A DNA stretch of 64,000 nt from Nonomuraea coxensis DSM 45129 (GTDB lineage Bacteria > Actinomycetota > Actinomycetes > Streptosporangiales > Streptosporangiaceae), in NCBI RefSeq assembly GCF_019397265.1, contig NZ_CP068985.1, positions 6,316,001 to 6,380,000 on the forward strand, written 5' to 3'. Both the position numbers and the translations under genes were made by a program. The notes beneath the pieces are model-generated. The model was given only the letters and a program-made list of their open reading frames with translations. It did not search any database and had not been told where the DNA came from. Below are positions 7,807 to 16,484 of the stretch, in pieces (within the stretch, counting starts at the first letter, position 1; each line of letters starts with the position of its first letter).

Positions 7807-9611
7807 AGCTCGTCCACGTCCGCCTGGGCCCGGCCACCCGACAGCCGGGCGTAGCCCGGCCCCCGGTCGAAGAAGCGGTTGGACGGGGGCCGCAGCGTGG
7901 CGCGCAGCTCGGCGGTGCCCCGCTCGTCGATGCGGTCGCCGTCCAGCACCACGCCGTAGTCGCCGAGCGCGCCGGCGATCGAGACCTTGCCGTCGCGGAC
8001 GTCGGCCGCGACCGCGCGCGGATCGCGGTCGTAGGGGGAGCCCCAGCCGCCGCCCCCGGTGGTGCGGATGCGGATGATCTCCCCGGCGTGCACCGGGAAG
8101 TCGTCCACCAGGCCGTCCATCTCCTTGCCGTTGACCTCGACGCGGAAGGGCCGCCCGGCCAGGCCGCCGTTGACGCCCCAGCACGACAGGATCGAGCGGT
8201 CGGCGATCGACATGTACGAGGCGTCCCGCAGCACCCGGATGTGCTTGTCGTAGCCGAGCCCGCCCCTGAACATGCCGGGCCCGCCGGAGTCGCAGGCGAG
8301 CCCCAGCCGCTCGACCCGGAACGGCCAGCGCGCCTCGGCGAACTCGACCGGGATGTTGCGCGAGTCGGGCACGACGTGGATGGTGTCCTCGCCGTCGGCG
8401 TACCAGCGCCCGCCGGAGCCGCCGCCCAGGACCTCGCGCATGAGGTAGGGCCGGCCGTCGGTGTCGGTGCCGTACACGCCGGTGTAGCGGATCGTCTCCT
8501 GGTCGGCCGGCATCCGCCCGCCGGTGGCCTTGGCCAGCACGCCGGCGAGCACGCCGAGCAGGCGCAGGATGACGAACGTGCGGGCGTTCGTCGGGGCGGG
8601 GAAGACGGGCGTGAGGAGCGTGCCCTTCTCCGGGAAGATCATCTTGATGAGCGGCACGACGCCCTCGTTGACGTCCAGCTCGGCCATGCGCTCGGGCGTG
8701 TCGGCCAGGTTGCGCAGGATCGGGGCCAGCCACTTCTTGAGGAACACGCCGTCGGCGTAGTCGCCCGCGTGGTTGATCGGGCCCTTGGCCTGCGGCGAGG
8801 TGCCGGTGAAGTCGATGGTCAGCGGCGCCTCGGCCGCGTGGTCCACCGACAGCGTGATGCGCTGGGCGTGCAGGCGGGGCTCGTCCACGCCGTCGTGCTC
8901 GGCGTAGTCCTCCCACACGTACGTGCCCTCGGGGATCTTCGACAGCAGCTCGCGGCGGAAGGTCTCGGTGGTCTTGCCGATGATGGCGTCGAAGCACTCC
9001 TGGACCGCCTCACGGCCGTAGCGCTCGAACAGCTCGCCCAGCCGCCGCGCGCCCATCAGGCAGGCGGAGCACTCGGCGTCGAGGTCGCCGGCCAGCGAGT
9101 CGGGCATGCGCGAGTTGCGGGTCATGATGCGCAGCGCGGCCTCGTTCGGCACGCCCTGGTCCCACAGCTTGATCGGCGGGACCATCAGGCCCTCCTCGAA
9201 CACCGAGCGCGCGTGCGAGGGCATCGACCCCGGCACGCTGCCGCCGATGTCGTCGTGGTGGCCGAACGCCTGCACGAACGCCACCACCTCGCCGTCGTGG
9301 AAGACCGGCACGGTGACGCACAGGTCGGGCAGGTGGCCGATGCCGCCCTCGGACAGGTAGACGTCGTTGTGGAAGTAGACGTCGCCGGGCCGCATCGTCT
9401 CGATCGGGAAGTCGCGCACGACCGGCTGGACCAGCGCGCTGTAGGAGCGGCCGGTCAGCTTGCGCAGGCGGGCGTCGTGGATGCCGGCGCGGAAGTCGTG
9501 CGCGTCGCGGATCATCGGCGAGCGGGCGGTGCGCGCGATCGCGGTCTCGACCTCCTTCTCGACCGACGCGAGCGTGCCCTCGACGATCTCGACGAGGATG
9601 GGATCAGTCAC
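7803..9611 (-). CDS. hyuB: hydantoinase B/oxoprolinase family protein
   Basis: A 602-residue HyuB-type subunit. Together with HyuA it forms an ATP-dependent hydrolase or carboxylase acting on hydantoins, 5-oxoproline, acetone-like or related compounds. Characteristic segments are RPGDVYFHNDVYLSEGGIGH, FVQAFGHHDDIGGSVPGSMP, and GGPGMFRGGLGYDKH near the C-terminus, plus TGGGGWGSPYDRDP. The length is normal. It overlaps the hyuA gene by 8 bases. The precise substrate cannot be read off. Confidence 0.88.
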   Translation of the reverse strand: MTDPILVEIVEGTLASVEKEVETAIARTARSPMIRDAHDFRAGIHDARLRKLTGRSYSALVQPVVRDFPIETMRPGDVYFHNDVYLSEGGIGHLPDLCVTVPVFHDGEVVAFVQAFGHHDDIGGSVPGSMPSHARSVFEEGLMVPPIKLWDQGVPNEAALRIMTRNSRMPDSLAGDLDAECSACLMGARRLGELFERYGREAVQECFDAIIGKTTETFRRELLSKIPEGTYVWEDYAEHDGVDEPRLHAQRITLSVDHAAEAPLTIDFTGTSPQAKGPINHAGDYADGVFLKKWLAPILRNLADTPERMAELDVNEGVVPLIKMIFPEKGTLLTPVFPAPTNARTFVILRLLGVLAGVLAKATGGRMPADQETIRYTGVYGTDTDGRPYLMREVLGGGSGGRWYADGEDTIHVVPDSRNIPVEFAEARWPFRVERLGLACDSGGPGMFRGGLGYDKHIRVLRDASYMSIADRSILSCWGVNGGLAGRPFRVEVNGKEMDGLVDDFPVHAGEIIRIRTTGGGGWGSPYDRDPRAVAADVRDGKVSIAGALGDYGVVLDGDRIDERGTAELRATLRPPSNRFFDRGPGYARLSGGRAQADVDEL

Positions 9612-11622
9612 GCTTGACCTCCACGTTGCCGTAGGCGTCCACGGTGGCGGTGAAACCGGGGTGGATGGGGATGGTCGAGCCGTACTCCTCGATGACCGCG
9701 GGCCCCTTCACCGTCGCGCCGGGGCCGAGCGCGGCGCGCTGGTGGATCGGCGTGTCGCGGGTCTCGTCGAAGTGCACGGCCCGTACGGAGGTCGCGCCCG
9801 CCCCCGGCTTGTCCAGCGGACGGAGAGCCGGGCGGGTGATGGGGCCGACGCCCGAGACGCGCAGGTTGACCCATTCGACGGCGTGGCGGGGGTCGTCGCG
9901 GTAGGCGTAGCCGTACAGCTTCTCGTGCGCCTCGTGGAAGCGCTCGACGACCTCGGCCTGCCAGCCGGCGTCGATCTCCCCGGCCGGGGCGGGGACCCTC
10001 ACCTCGTAGCCCTGGCCGTAGTAGCGCAGGTCGGCGCTGCGGATGTGGACGGGGTCGTCGAAGCCCTCGCGCTCCAGCGCCTCCGCCGCCTGATGCTCCA
10101 GGTCGTGGAAGATCTCCGCGGCCCTGTCGAGCGACAGGTCGCGGGTGACGTACGTGCGCACGTAGTCGTTCTTGACGTCCACCGTGAGCAGCCCGAACGC
10201 CGAGACGTTGCCGGGGTCGCGCGGGACGACGACCGAGGGCAGCCCCAGGATGTCGATCAGCCGGCACGCCAGCAGCGGCCCCGACCCGCCGAAGGTCACC
10301 AGCGGGAAGTCCCGCACGTCCAGCCCTCGCTTGACGGTGAGCCGGCGGATCGCGTTGCTCTGGTTGAACGCGCTGATCTCCAGGATGCCGGTCGCGGTGC
10401 GCTCGGGGGTGAGGCCGAGCTTGTCGGCGAGGGCCTCGACGCCGGCGCGGGCGGCCTCGGCGTCCAGCGGGATCTCGCCGCCCAGCAGGTGCGGCGGCAC
10501 GCGGCCGAGGAAGACGTGCGCGTCGGTGACCGTGACCTCGGTGCCGCCCTTGCCGTAGCAGATCGGGCCGGGGTCGGCCCCGGCGGAGCGCGGGCCGACC
10601 TTGAGCGTGCCCTCCGGGGAGATCCACGCGACCGAGCCGCCGCCCGCGCCGACCGTCGCGATGTCGATCATCGGGATCTTGCACGGGTAGCGCCCGATCG
10701 AGCCCTCGGTGGTGATGGACGGCTCTCCGTCGATCACCACGGCCACGTCGGTCGAGGTGCCGCCGCCGTCCAGCGTGATCACCGACTTGTGGCCGGCGGT
10801 TGAGGCGATGAGCGCCGCGCCGAGCGCGCCGGCCGCCGGGCCCGAAAGGACCGTGGTGATCGGCTGGTTGACGACCTCGCGGGCCGACAGGATGCCGCCG
10901 TTGGACTTCATCACCGAGAACGGGCGGCCGAGCCGGGTGGACAGGTTGGCGAGGTAGCCGCGCATCGCGGGCTTGACGGCGGCGTCCACCAGCGTGGTGA
11001 CCGAGCGCTCGTACTCGCGGTACTCGCGCAGCACGTCGCTGGAGAGCGAGATCACCGCCTCCGGGTGCTCGCGCCACAGCACCTCGCGCATGCGCCGCTC
11101 GTGCTCCGGGTTGGCGTAGGAGTGCAGGAAGCACACGCCGATCGCGTTGATGCCCCTGCTCCTGAACCAGCGGGCCGCCTCGACGGCCTGCTCCTCCGAG
11201 AACGGCCGCACCTCCTCGCCCAGGTGGTCGAGCCGCCCGCCGACGGCGCGCACGTGGTGCACCGGGACGATCCGGGGCGGCTTGACCCAGAAGTAGGAGT
11301 TGCCGTAGCCGTCGGGGACGCTCTGCCTGGCGATCTCCAGGATGAACTCGAACCCCTCGGTGGTGATGAAGCCGAGCCCCGAGATGCGGTCCTCCAGCAG
11401 CTGGTTCGTGGCGACGGTCGTGCCGTGCACGATGCCGCCCACGTCGAAGCCGCCGCCGCCGTCGAGCTCGCTCAGCTTGGCGATGCCCGCGAGGAACCCG
11501 TCGGCCGGGTTCGCGGGCGTCGAAGGGGTCTTCGTGGTGAGGATCTCACCGGTCTGCTCGTCCACCGCGACCACGTCGGTGAACGTCCCTCCGGTGTCCA
11601 CTCCGATTCGTACGCTTCGCAT
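9604..11622 (-). CDS. hyuA: hydantoinase/oxoprolinase family protein, A subunit
   Basis: A 672-residue HyuA-type ATPase subunit. The N-terminus IGVDTGGTFTDVVAVDEQTG is the actin-fold phosphate-binding loop, and GPAAGALGAALIAS, ITLDGGGTSTDVAVV and ATVGAGGGSVAWI complete the nucleotide site. It is translated with HyuB. The cluster could hydrolyse a cyclic amide arising in purine or pyrimidine breakdown, which would fit the purine-catabolic genes at 20.7-31.5 kb, but this link is inference. It follows a small membrane protein gene by 6 bases. Confidence 0.88.
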   Translation of the reverse strand: MRSVRIGVDTGGTFTDVVAVDEQTGEILTTKTPSTPANPADGFLAGIAKLSELDGGGGFDVGGIVHGTTVATNQLLEDRISGLGFITTEGFEFILEIARQSVPDGYGNSYFWVKPPRIVPVHHVRAVGGRLDHLGEEVRPFSEEQAVEAARWFRSRGINAIGVCFLHSYANPEHERRMREVLWREHPEAVISLSSDVLREYREYERSVTTLVDAAVKPAMRGYLANLSTRLGRPFSVMKSNGGILSAREVVNQPITTVLSGPAAGALGAALIASTAGHKSVITLDGGGTSTDVAVVIDGEPSITTEGSIGRYPCKIPMIDIATVGAGGGSVAWISPEGTLKVGPRSAGADPGPICYGKGGTEVTVTDAHVFLGRVPPHLLGGEIPLDAEAARAGVEALADKLGLTPERTATGILEISAFNQSNAIRRLTVKRGLDVRDFPLVTFGGSGPLLACRLIDILGLPSVVVPRDPGNVSAFGLLTVDVKNDYVRTYVTRDLSLDRAAEIFHDLEHQAAEALEREGFDDPVHIRSADLRYYGQGYEVRVPAPAGEIDAGWQAEVVERFHEAHEKLYGYAYRDDPRHAVEWVNLRVSGVGPITRPALRPLDKPGAGATSVRAVHFDETRDTPIHQRAALGPGATVKGPAVIEEYGSTIPIHPGFTATVDAYGNVEVKRD

Positions 11623-11628
11623 GGCCCC

Positions 11629-12000
11629 TCAGCTTCGGCGCCGGCCGAGCACTTCGTCGACGACCCTCGGCGCGTTGGCCGTGCCGACGTGCGCGGCCAG
11701 GCGGATCGCGAGCTCCTGCGTCCTCGCCAGCTCGGCCTCCACCCTGGCCTTGCCCGACTGGCCGGCCTGCACGCCGAAGTACGCGCCGACGATCGTGCCG
11801 ATCACCCCCGCCACCCCGGCGAAAAGCGCGGCGAACTCGCGCGTGGCGAACACCGCCGCGGCGAAGGCGACCAGGACCGCCACGATTCCCGCCACGACCA
11901 CGTAGAAGCCGTAACGCCATCGGGTGGCGTCGGCCTGCGCGGCGGTAAGGTCGTCCTGCTGCAACATCGCGTCGAGCGACGACGGTTTGTCGGTGACCAC
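11629..12000 (-). CDS. small two-helix membrane protein
   Basis: A 123-residue protein with two hydrophobic helices (FYVVVAGIVAVLVAFAAAVFA and LFAGVAGVIGTIVGAYFGVQAG) followed by a charged C-terminal tail with coiled-coil character. GTG at 12000 is chosen because AGGAGG lies 5 bases upstream; longer in-frame starts lack a ribosome site. It is not a recognised family. Being 6 bases upstream of hyuA, it is probably the first gene of that operon. Confidence 0.65.
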   Translation of the reverse strand: MVTDKPSSLDAMLQQDDLTAAQADATRWRYGFYVVVAGIVAVLVAFAAAVFATREFAALFAGVAGVIGTIVGAYFGVQAGQSGKARVEAELARTQELAIRLAAHVGTANAPRVVDEVLGRRRS

Positions 12001-12075
12001 AGTTCCTCCTGAAACCTCAGGGGGAAAATGTCCCACGAGGTCATGGAACAAGCCAAGCCACTAAGCTGGCGGCCC

Positions 12076-12846
12076 GTGACCCAATCGTCTGCCTTGTCGC
12101 CGGTGCCGTCCGGGGCGCGGGATGCCGTGCTGAAGTTCTACTTCGGACCCATGGACTGCGGGAAGTCCACGCTCGCGCTTCAGATGAACTACAACCACGC
12201 GAGACAGGGCCGGCGGGGCCTGGTGCTCACCAAGCACGACCGCTCGGGCGGGCCGCGGGTGACCAGCCGCATCGGGCTCGGGCAGGAGGCCGTCGAGGTC
12301 GAGGACGGCCTCGACCTCGTCCGGCTGGTCACCTCGTACGACCGCGTCGACTACCTCATCTGCGACGAGGCGTGCTTCTACAGCGTCGAGCAGATCGAGC
12401 AGCTCGCCGGCCTGGTGGACGAGCACGGCGTGGACGTCTACGCCTTCGGCCTCGCCTCCGACTTCCGTTCGGTGATGTTCCCGGCCGCGCAGCGGCTCTT
12501 CGAGCTGGCCGACGAGGTGTGCCGGCTGCAGGTCGAGGTGCTGTGCTGGTGCGGGCGGCCCGGCCAGCTCAACGCGCGGGTGGTGGGCGGCACGATGGCG
12601 AGGACCGGGGAGCAGGTGGTCATCGGCGACACCGACGACTCACCGGTCCGCTACCAGGTGCTCTGCCGCCGCCACCACCGGTCCGGCCGCCTCGGCGAGG
12701 GCTCCCCCACCGACCGGGCCGGCCGCCTCGGCGAGGGCTCCCCCACCGACCGGGCCGGCCGCCGCGACGAGGGCTCCCCCGCCGACCGGGCCGGTCAGCG
12801 CGGCGACGGTGACGTGCTCGCGCCGGTCGTTCAGACGGCGCAGTAG
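12076..12846 (+). CDS. tdk: thymidine kinase (type II) with repeat-containing C-terminal tail
   Basis: A 256-residue thymidine kinase that phosphorylates thymidine with ATP. The P-loop is GPMDCGKSTLALQ, the catalytic Glu is in YLICDEACFYS, and the structural zinc site is CWC together with CRRHH. The lasso region is near GGTMARTGEQVVIG. GTG 12076 is favoured because TAAGCT lies 8 bases upstream, a -10 for a leaderless transcript; a longer start at 12028 is possible. Past the zinc site the protein has an extra 40-50 residue hydrophilic tail containing three 12-residue repeats. The 3' end overlaps the convergent FrnE-like gene by 16 bases. Confidence 0.88.
   Translation: MTQSSALSPVPSGARDAVLKFYFGPMDCGKSTLALQMNYNHARQGRRGLVLTKHDRSGGPRVTSRIGLGQEAVEVEDGLDLVRLVTSYDRVDYLICDEACFYSVEQIEQLAGLVDEHGVDVYAFGLASDFRSVMFPAAQRLFELADEVCRLQVEVLCWCGRPGQLNARVVGGTMARTGEQVVIGDTDDSPVRYQVLCRRHHRSGRLGEGSPTDRAGRLGEGSPTDRAGRRDEGSPADRAGQRGDGDVLAPVVQTAQ
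12685..12792 (+). repeat. three 36-bp tandem repeats inside the thymidine kinase gene
   Basis: Three in-frame 36-bp units encode GRLGEGSPTDRA twice exactly and GRRDEGSPADRA once; a fourth decayed copy starts GQRGDG. The first two units (12685-12720 and 12721-12756) are identical at the DNA level, which points to recent expansion by slippage or unequal exchange. Confidence 0.9.
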
Positions 12847-13502
12847 CCGTCGTCGTCGCAGCCGTCCGCCGGGGCGGCCAGCGGGGTGATCGGCTGCTGC
12901 CCGGTGCGCTCGGCCACCTCGTCGATGGCGGCGTCGAACGCCTCCGCCGGCTGCGCGCCCGACACCGCGAACTTGCCCTCGAACAGGAACAGCGGCACGC
13001 CGGTGATGCCGAGCGCCCGCGCCCGCGCGATCTGCTCGCGTACCTCCTCGGCGCCCTCCCCGGTGTCCTCGACGCCGGTCTCGGCGGCCAGCTCGGCGAG
13101 CACCGCGGGATCGGCGACGTTGCGTCCCTCGGCGAAGTGCGCGCGGAACAACCGCTCGGCCATCTCGCCGCCGCGCCCCTGCCGGGTGGCCAGCTCGATG
13201 AGGCGGTGCGCCTCGAACGTGTTCGCGCTCACGCCCTTGTCGTAGTCAAGGGTCAGGCCGTCGGCGGCGGCCACGTCGATCACCCGGCGCACCATCTGAG
13301 TGGCGTTCGGCCCGAACTTGCGCTCCAGCATCGGGATCATCCGCTCGCCCTCCGGCGAGGCGTCCGGATTGAGCTGGAACGGGCGCATCGTCACCTCGAT
13401 CGTGCCGCCCTTGGCCCGGAACCGCTCGGCCGACGCGAGGAACCTGGCATGCCCGATGTAACACCAGGGACACGCGACATCGGAGAATATTTCCACTTTC
13501 AC
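12831..13502 (-). CDS. DsbA family oxidoreductase (FrnE-like)
   Basis: A 223-residue cytosolic thioredoxin-fold protein of the FrnE/DsbA-like branch. The redox motif CPWC sits near residue 12 (IFSDVACPWCYIGHARF) and the cis-proline loop is GITGVPLFLFEGKFAVSGAQ. The C-terminus GCDDDGYCAV adds two cysteines. FrnE-type proteins act in oxidative disulfide chemistry or polyketide biosynthesis. GTG 13502 is chosen since family members start MKVEIxSD; TTG at 13514 is possible. It overlaps the convergent thymidine kinase gene. Confidence 0.85.
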   Translation of the reverse strand: MKVEIFSDVACPWCYIGHARFLASAERFRAKGGTIEVTMRPFQLNPDASPEGERMIPMLERKFGPNATQMVRRVIDVAAADGLTLDYDKGVSANTFEAHRLIELATRQGRGGEMAERLFRAHFAEGRNVADPAVLAELAAETGVEDTGEGAEEVREQIARARALGITGVPLFLFEGKFAVSGAQPAEAFDAAIDEVAERTGQQPITPLAAPADGCDDDGYCAV

Positions 13503-13554
13503 ACCAGGCGACAACCCCGGGGAAGCGCGGGCGATTCCTGCCCGCCGCCGGGAG

Positions 13555-14451
13555 TCAGCCGGCTGCCAGCTCCTCCAGCCGGTGCGGCAGGTACGCCGAG
13601 TCGTCCACCAGCGCCGACACCCCGCGCCACCATCCGAACCACTCGCCGCTGCGCCACATCCAGTCGACCCGCTCGATGGCCGCCACCACGTCCCCGACCG
13701 TCTCCCAGGTCTCGCCGAGCTGGTCGCGGGTGGCCCCGTGGCGCAGCGCCCAGTCGCGCAGGACGCCGGAGGCCCGCGCGGGGACCTCGCGGGCGTACGG
13801 GTCGGGGTGCTCGCCGGGCAGCCGGTGCGGCCCGAGCCCGGCCGCCACGCCCCAGCTCCACTGGGCCTCGGCCGGACGGGAGTAGCGCAGGGACTGGAAG
13901 TCCAGGTTGGAGCCCAGCTCCTCGTCGGCCCGCCGGGTGACGACCGCGTCCAGCCGGCCGCCGGCGTCGAAGTGCACGACGAGCCGCTGCCCCGGCCTCG
14001 CGTCAGGCGGCAGCGGGAAACGGTCCTCCGCCTGCCAGGAGTTGAGGTCCACCTGCGCGACCGGTCTGCCCCAGACCTGGTCGGCGGCGTCGTCGGAGAT
14101 CCAGGCGGCGAGCATCTCCAGCGCGGTCAGGTCGGTCCACGGCTCGATCGCCACGGCCGTGCGTATCACCTCGTCGGGCGGCGGCAGCTTGCCGCCACGG
14201 GCGCGGGTCCACCACTCGGCGCCCAGCTCGCGGGTGCCGACCAGCAGCGCGGCGAGGGCGGCCAGCTCGGCCGAGCGCCGGGTCAGCGCGGCGCCCAGCG
14301 CGAGGTCGAGCGCGCGGCGGGTGCGTTCGTCCCCCAGCACCGGACGCACGTCGGCGATCAGGGTCCGGGCGGACGGCCGCTCCTCGCCCAGCAGGTCGCG
14401 GACGATCCGGCGGGCTTCGGTCCGTGCGTCTTCAGCGTGTTCCTGCCGCAT
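13555..14451 (-). CDS. hypothetical protein
   Basis: A 298-residue soluble protein with no recognised domain. The N-terminal third is helical and charged (RIVRDLLGEERPSARTLIADVR), and the rest is rich in tryptophan (EWWTRARGG, VDWMWRSGEWFGWW). No signal peptide is present. It lies between the coxG-like and FrnE-like genes on the same strand, separated by about 50-70 bases, so co-transcription is possible. I cannot give a function. Confidence 0.7.
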   Translation of the reverse strand: MRQEHAEDARTEARRIVRDLLGEERPSARTLIADVRPVLGDERTRRALDLALGAALTRRSAELAALAALLVGTRELGAEWWTRARGGKLPPPDEVIRTAVAIEPWTDLTALEMLAAWISDDAADQVWGRPVAQVDLNSWQAEDRFPLPPDARPGQRLVVHFDAGGRLDAVVTRRADEELGSNLDFQSLRYSRPAEAQWSWGVAAGLGPHRLPGEHPDPYAREVPARASGVLRDWALRHGATRDQLGETWETVGDVVAAIERVDWMWRSGEWFGWWRGVSALVDDSAYLPHRLEELAAG

Positions 14452-14518
14452 GTCGCCACGTTACGCCGGGAGATCCTTTTCCGCGAGAGGCCGTGTGGGC
14501 CTCCGGGAGAGCGGTCTC

Positions 14519-15274
14519 TCAGGCGCGGGGGCGGCGGCCGGTCCTGGCGAGCAGCCAGCCCACGGCGACGCCCGCGAGCGCCACGCCCGCACCGGCTCCG
14601 AAGGAGGCGAGCATCACCCATGGACGGGTGGAGGTGCGGGTGTCAGGCTTGGGCGGCCGCTCGTAGACGGCCCCGGCGCCCTGGGCCGCCAAGCCCTCTT
14701 GGACCGGCCCGGCCCCCTGGATCGGCCAGGCGCCCTGCACCGCCCCCGCCCCCTGGACCGGCCCGGCCGCCGTCCCTGTCGCGACGGCCTCGGCGAGGAC
14801 GGGAGGTTCGGCGGAGGCCGAGTCGGCGCAGAGGTGTTGCTCGACGGCGGAGAAGAACTCGCCCGCCGTCCGCTTGGCCACCGAGCCGAGCATGCGCTGC
14901 CCGACGCCGCCGATCATCCCGCCGATCACCGCCTCGGCGTCGTAGTCCACGCGGGTGCCGCCCGCGCCCCCCGCGCCGTCCGCCTCGCTGAGGCGGAGCT
15001 GCACGGTCGCCTCCACGGTGCCGGGCGCGCCCTGCCCCCGGGCCTTGAGCGTGAAGCCCTCGCACGGCACCGGCTCGGTCAGCACGACCTCCCCCTGGTA
15101 GACGCCCTTGATGGAGGCCACGCCGGCGTTGACCGTCATCCGGTACGCCCCCGGCCCGGTCTCCTCCAGCCGCTCGCAGCCCGGGATGGTGCGTACCAGC
15201 ACCGCCGGGTCCTGGAGCGCCGCCCACAGCTGATCCTTCTGCACGCCGATCACGGCGCTGCCCGCCACTCGCAT
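14519..15274 (-). CDS. CoxG-like SRPBCC protein with C-terminal membrane anchor
   Basis: A 251-residue protein. Residues 1-150 match the CO dehydrogenase subunit G (CoxG) family of SRPBCC lipid/ligand-binding folds (AALQDPAVLVRTIPGCERLEE, YDAEAVIGGMIGGVGQRMLGSVAKR). A low-complexity linker with repeated AVQGA/PVQGAG-like units follows, and the end is one hydrophobic helix (VMLASFGAGAGVALAGVAVGWLL). CoxG recruits molybdenum hydroxylases to the membrane in CO oxidisers. Here the hydroxylase genes lie 5.5 kb away, so this copy is uncoupled from them, though it could still serve them. It diverges from the deacetylase gene. Confidence 0.8.
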   Translation of the reverse strand: MRVAGSAVIGVQKDQLWAALQDPAVLVRTIPGCERLEETGPGAYRMTVNAGVASIKGVYQGEVVLTEPVPCEGFTLKARGQGAPGTVEATVQLRLSEADGAGGAGGTRVDYDAEAVIGGMIGGVGQRMLGSVAKRTAGEFFSAVEQHLCADSASAEPPVLAEAVATGTAAGPVQGAGAVQGAWPIQGAGPVQEGLAAQGAGAVYERPPKPDTRTSTRPWVMLASFGAGAGVALAGVAVGWLLARTGRRPRA

Positions 15275-15365
15275 GCCGCCACTCTAGGCAGCGGAAGGCC
15301 GCCGGATAAGGGCAACACCTGCCAGACGGCGGCGGTGTCGCGCCGACAAGGGTCGTCCGCGGGAG

Positions 15366-16280
15366 ATGGCAGGATGGTCCCCCGTGCGTCCAAGATCCGC
15401 GCTCGAAGCGCCCCGGCCCGCCCGCGTCGCGCCCGCCTGTGTGGCGCTCGCGCTGGTGGCCGCCGCCTGCGCGCCGGGTGGCGGCGCCGGGTCCGGCCGG
15501 TCCGGCGACACCGCCGCGCCCACCGGATCCACCGGACCCGACGGGTCCGTGCCGCGGTCGTCCGCCTCCCCGAGCCCTCAGGGCCCGCCGGGCGCGGTCC
15601 CCCGCGCGGGCGAGGTACGCCCCGTCCCCGCCTCCGCGCTCCCCCCGGTGATCAGCTCGATCCCCACCAGGCGCAGGGTCGTCTTCCTCACCATCGACGA
15701 CGGCTGGGAGCAGGACCCCGGCCTCGTCCGCCAGGTACGCGACCAGCGCATCCCCCTCACCGTCTTCGCGATGCGCGACGCCGTGGAGGCGAAGGGCACC
15801 CCCGACCAGGCGGGCGGCACGGCCCGCTACGTCGGCGCCGGCAAGTGGGACTACTTCCGTGAGCTGCGCGACGCCGGCGCCCCCGTCGAGAACCACACCC
15901 TCACCCATCCCGACCTCCGCACCCTCCCGTACGAGGCACAGCGCCGCGAGATCTGCGGCGCCTCCCGCCTGATCGGGAAGGAGCTGGGGGTTCGCCCGGC
16001 CCTGTTCCGCCCGCCGTACGGCTCCTACGGCACCGACACCCTGCGGGCCGCGAAGAGCTGCGGCGTGTCCGCCGTGCTGCTCTGGACCGCCACCGTCCAG
16101 CCCGGCGGCAAGATCGCCTACCAGGTGCCGGACAAGCGGCTGCGTCCCGGCGACATCCTCCTCCTGCACTTCCGTCCCAACCTGGCGCGCGACTTCCGCG
16201 TCCTGGTCGCCAAGATCAAGCGCCGCGGCTACGAGCTGGGCAACCTCCAGGCGTACCTGGACGCCGCCCTGGCCCGCTGA
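15366..16280 (+). CDS. lipoprotein polysaccharide deacetylase (NodB domain)
   Basis: A 304-residue predicted lipoprotein. The signal peptide ends in LVAAAC, and a Ser/Pro/Gly-rich linker follows to about residue 85. The NodB domain shows TIDDGWEQ (the TFDDG motif), ENHTLTHPDL (metal-binding H-x3-H), RPPYGSYG and LLLHF, so metal and catalytic residues are present. It would remove acetyl groups from peptidoglycan or another cell-surface glycan. ATG 15366 is given; GTG 15384 is equally possible because CAGGAT lies 7 bases upstream of it. Confidence 0.85.
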   Translation: MAGWSPVRPRSALEAPRPARVAPACVALALVAAACAPGGGAGSGRSGDTAAPTGSTGPDGSVPRSSASPSPQGPPGAVPRAGEVRPVPASALPPVISSIPTRRRVVFLTIDDGWEQDPGLVRQVRDQRIPLTVFAMRDAVEAKGTPDQAGGTARYVGAGKWDYFRELRDAGAPVENHTLTHPDLRTLPYEAQRREICGASRLIGKELGVRPALFRPPYGSYGTDTLRAAKSCGVSAVLLWTATVQPGGKIAYQVPDKRLRPGDILLLHFRPNLARDFRVLVAKIKRRGYELGNLQAYLDAALAR

Positions 16281-16387
16281 CGCGCCGGGTCCGCCGAGCG
16301 GGGTACCCCGGAATCAGCCCGGCGGGTGACGCCCCGGAGCGCCCTTCGGCGGCATTCTCGATACCCGGCAACCAGCACGTACGGGAT

Positions 16388-16409
16388 CGGTGTGACCAAG
16401 GTCGCACCG
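16388..16409. promoter_or_regulatory. 22-bp near-perfect palindrome upstream of cydA, Rex-like site
   Basis: CGGTGTGACC and GGTCGCACCG are inverted repeats with one mismatch around AA. The core TGTGACCAAGGTCGCA matches the half-sites of the actinomycete Rex operator (TGTGA ... TCACA) at 9 of 10 half-site bases. Rex represses cydABCD in Streptomyces according to NADH/NAD balance, so the location fits. Binding is inferred. Confidence 0.5.
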
Positions 16410-16416
16410 CGATGCT

Positions 16417-16462
16417 CTACAGCGTGTAGTACTACTGAAGGTAGATGTACTACAGCTTGTAG
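16417..16462. promoter_or_regulatory. twin CTACA-N3-TGTAG operators upstream of cydA
   Basis: Two perfect 13-bp palindromes, CTACAGCGTGTAG (16417-16429) and CTACAGCTTGTAG (16450-16462), lie 33 bases apart centre to centre, about three helical turns, and so on one DNA face. The flanks also pair (CTCTACA ... TGTAGAG). The TACA-TGTA core resembles BlaI/MecI/CopY-type operators, although those usually have a 2-base gap. No such regulator is encoded in the window. Confidence 0.6.
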
Positions 16463-16484
16463 AGCTCAGGAGTCGACGGGGAAG

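Noticed and set aside
12685..12792. CRISPR-like tandem repeats
   Set aside because: The units are directly adjacent without spacers and keep the thymidine kinase frame, so they are coding repeats.
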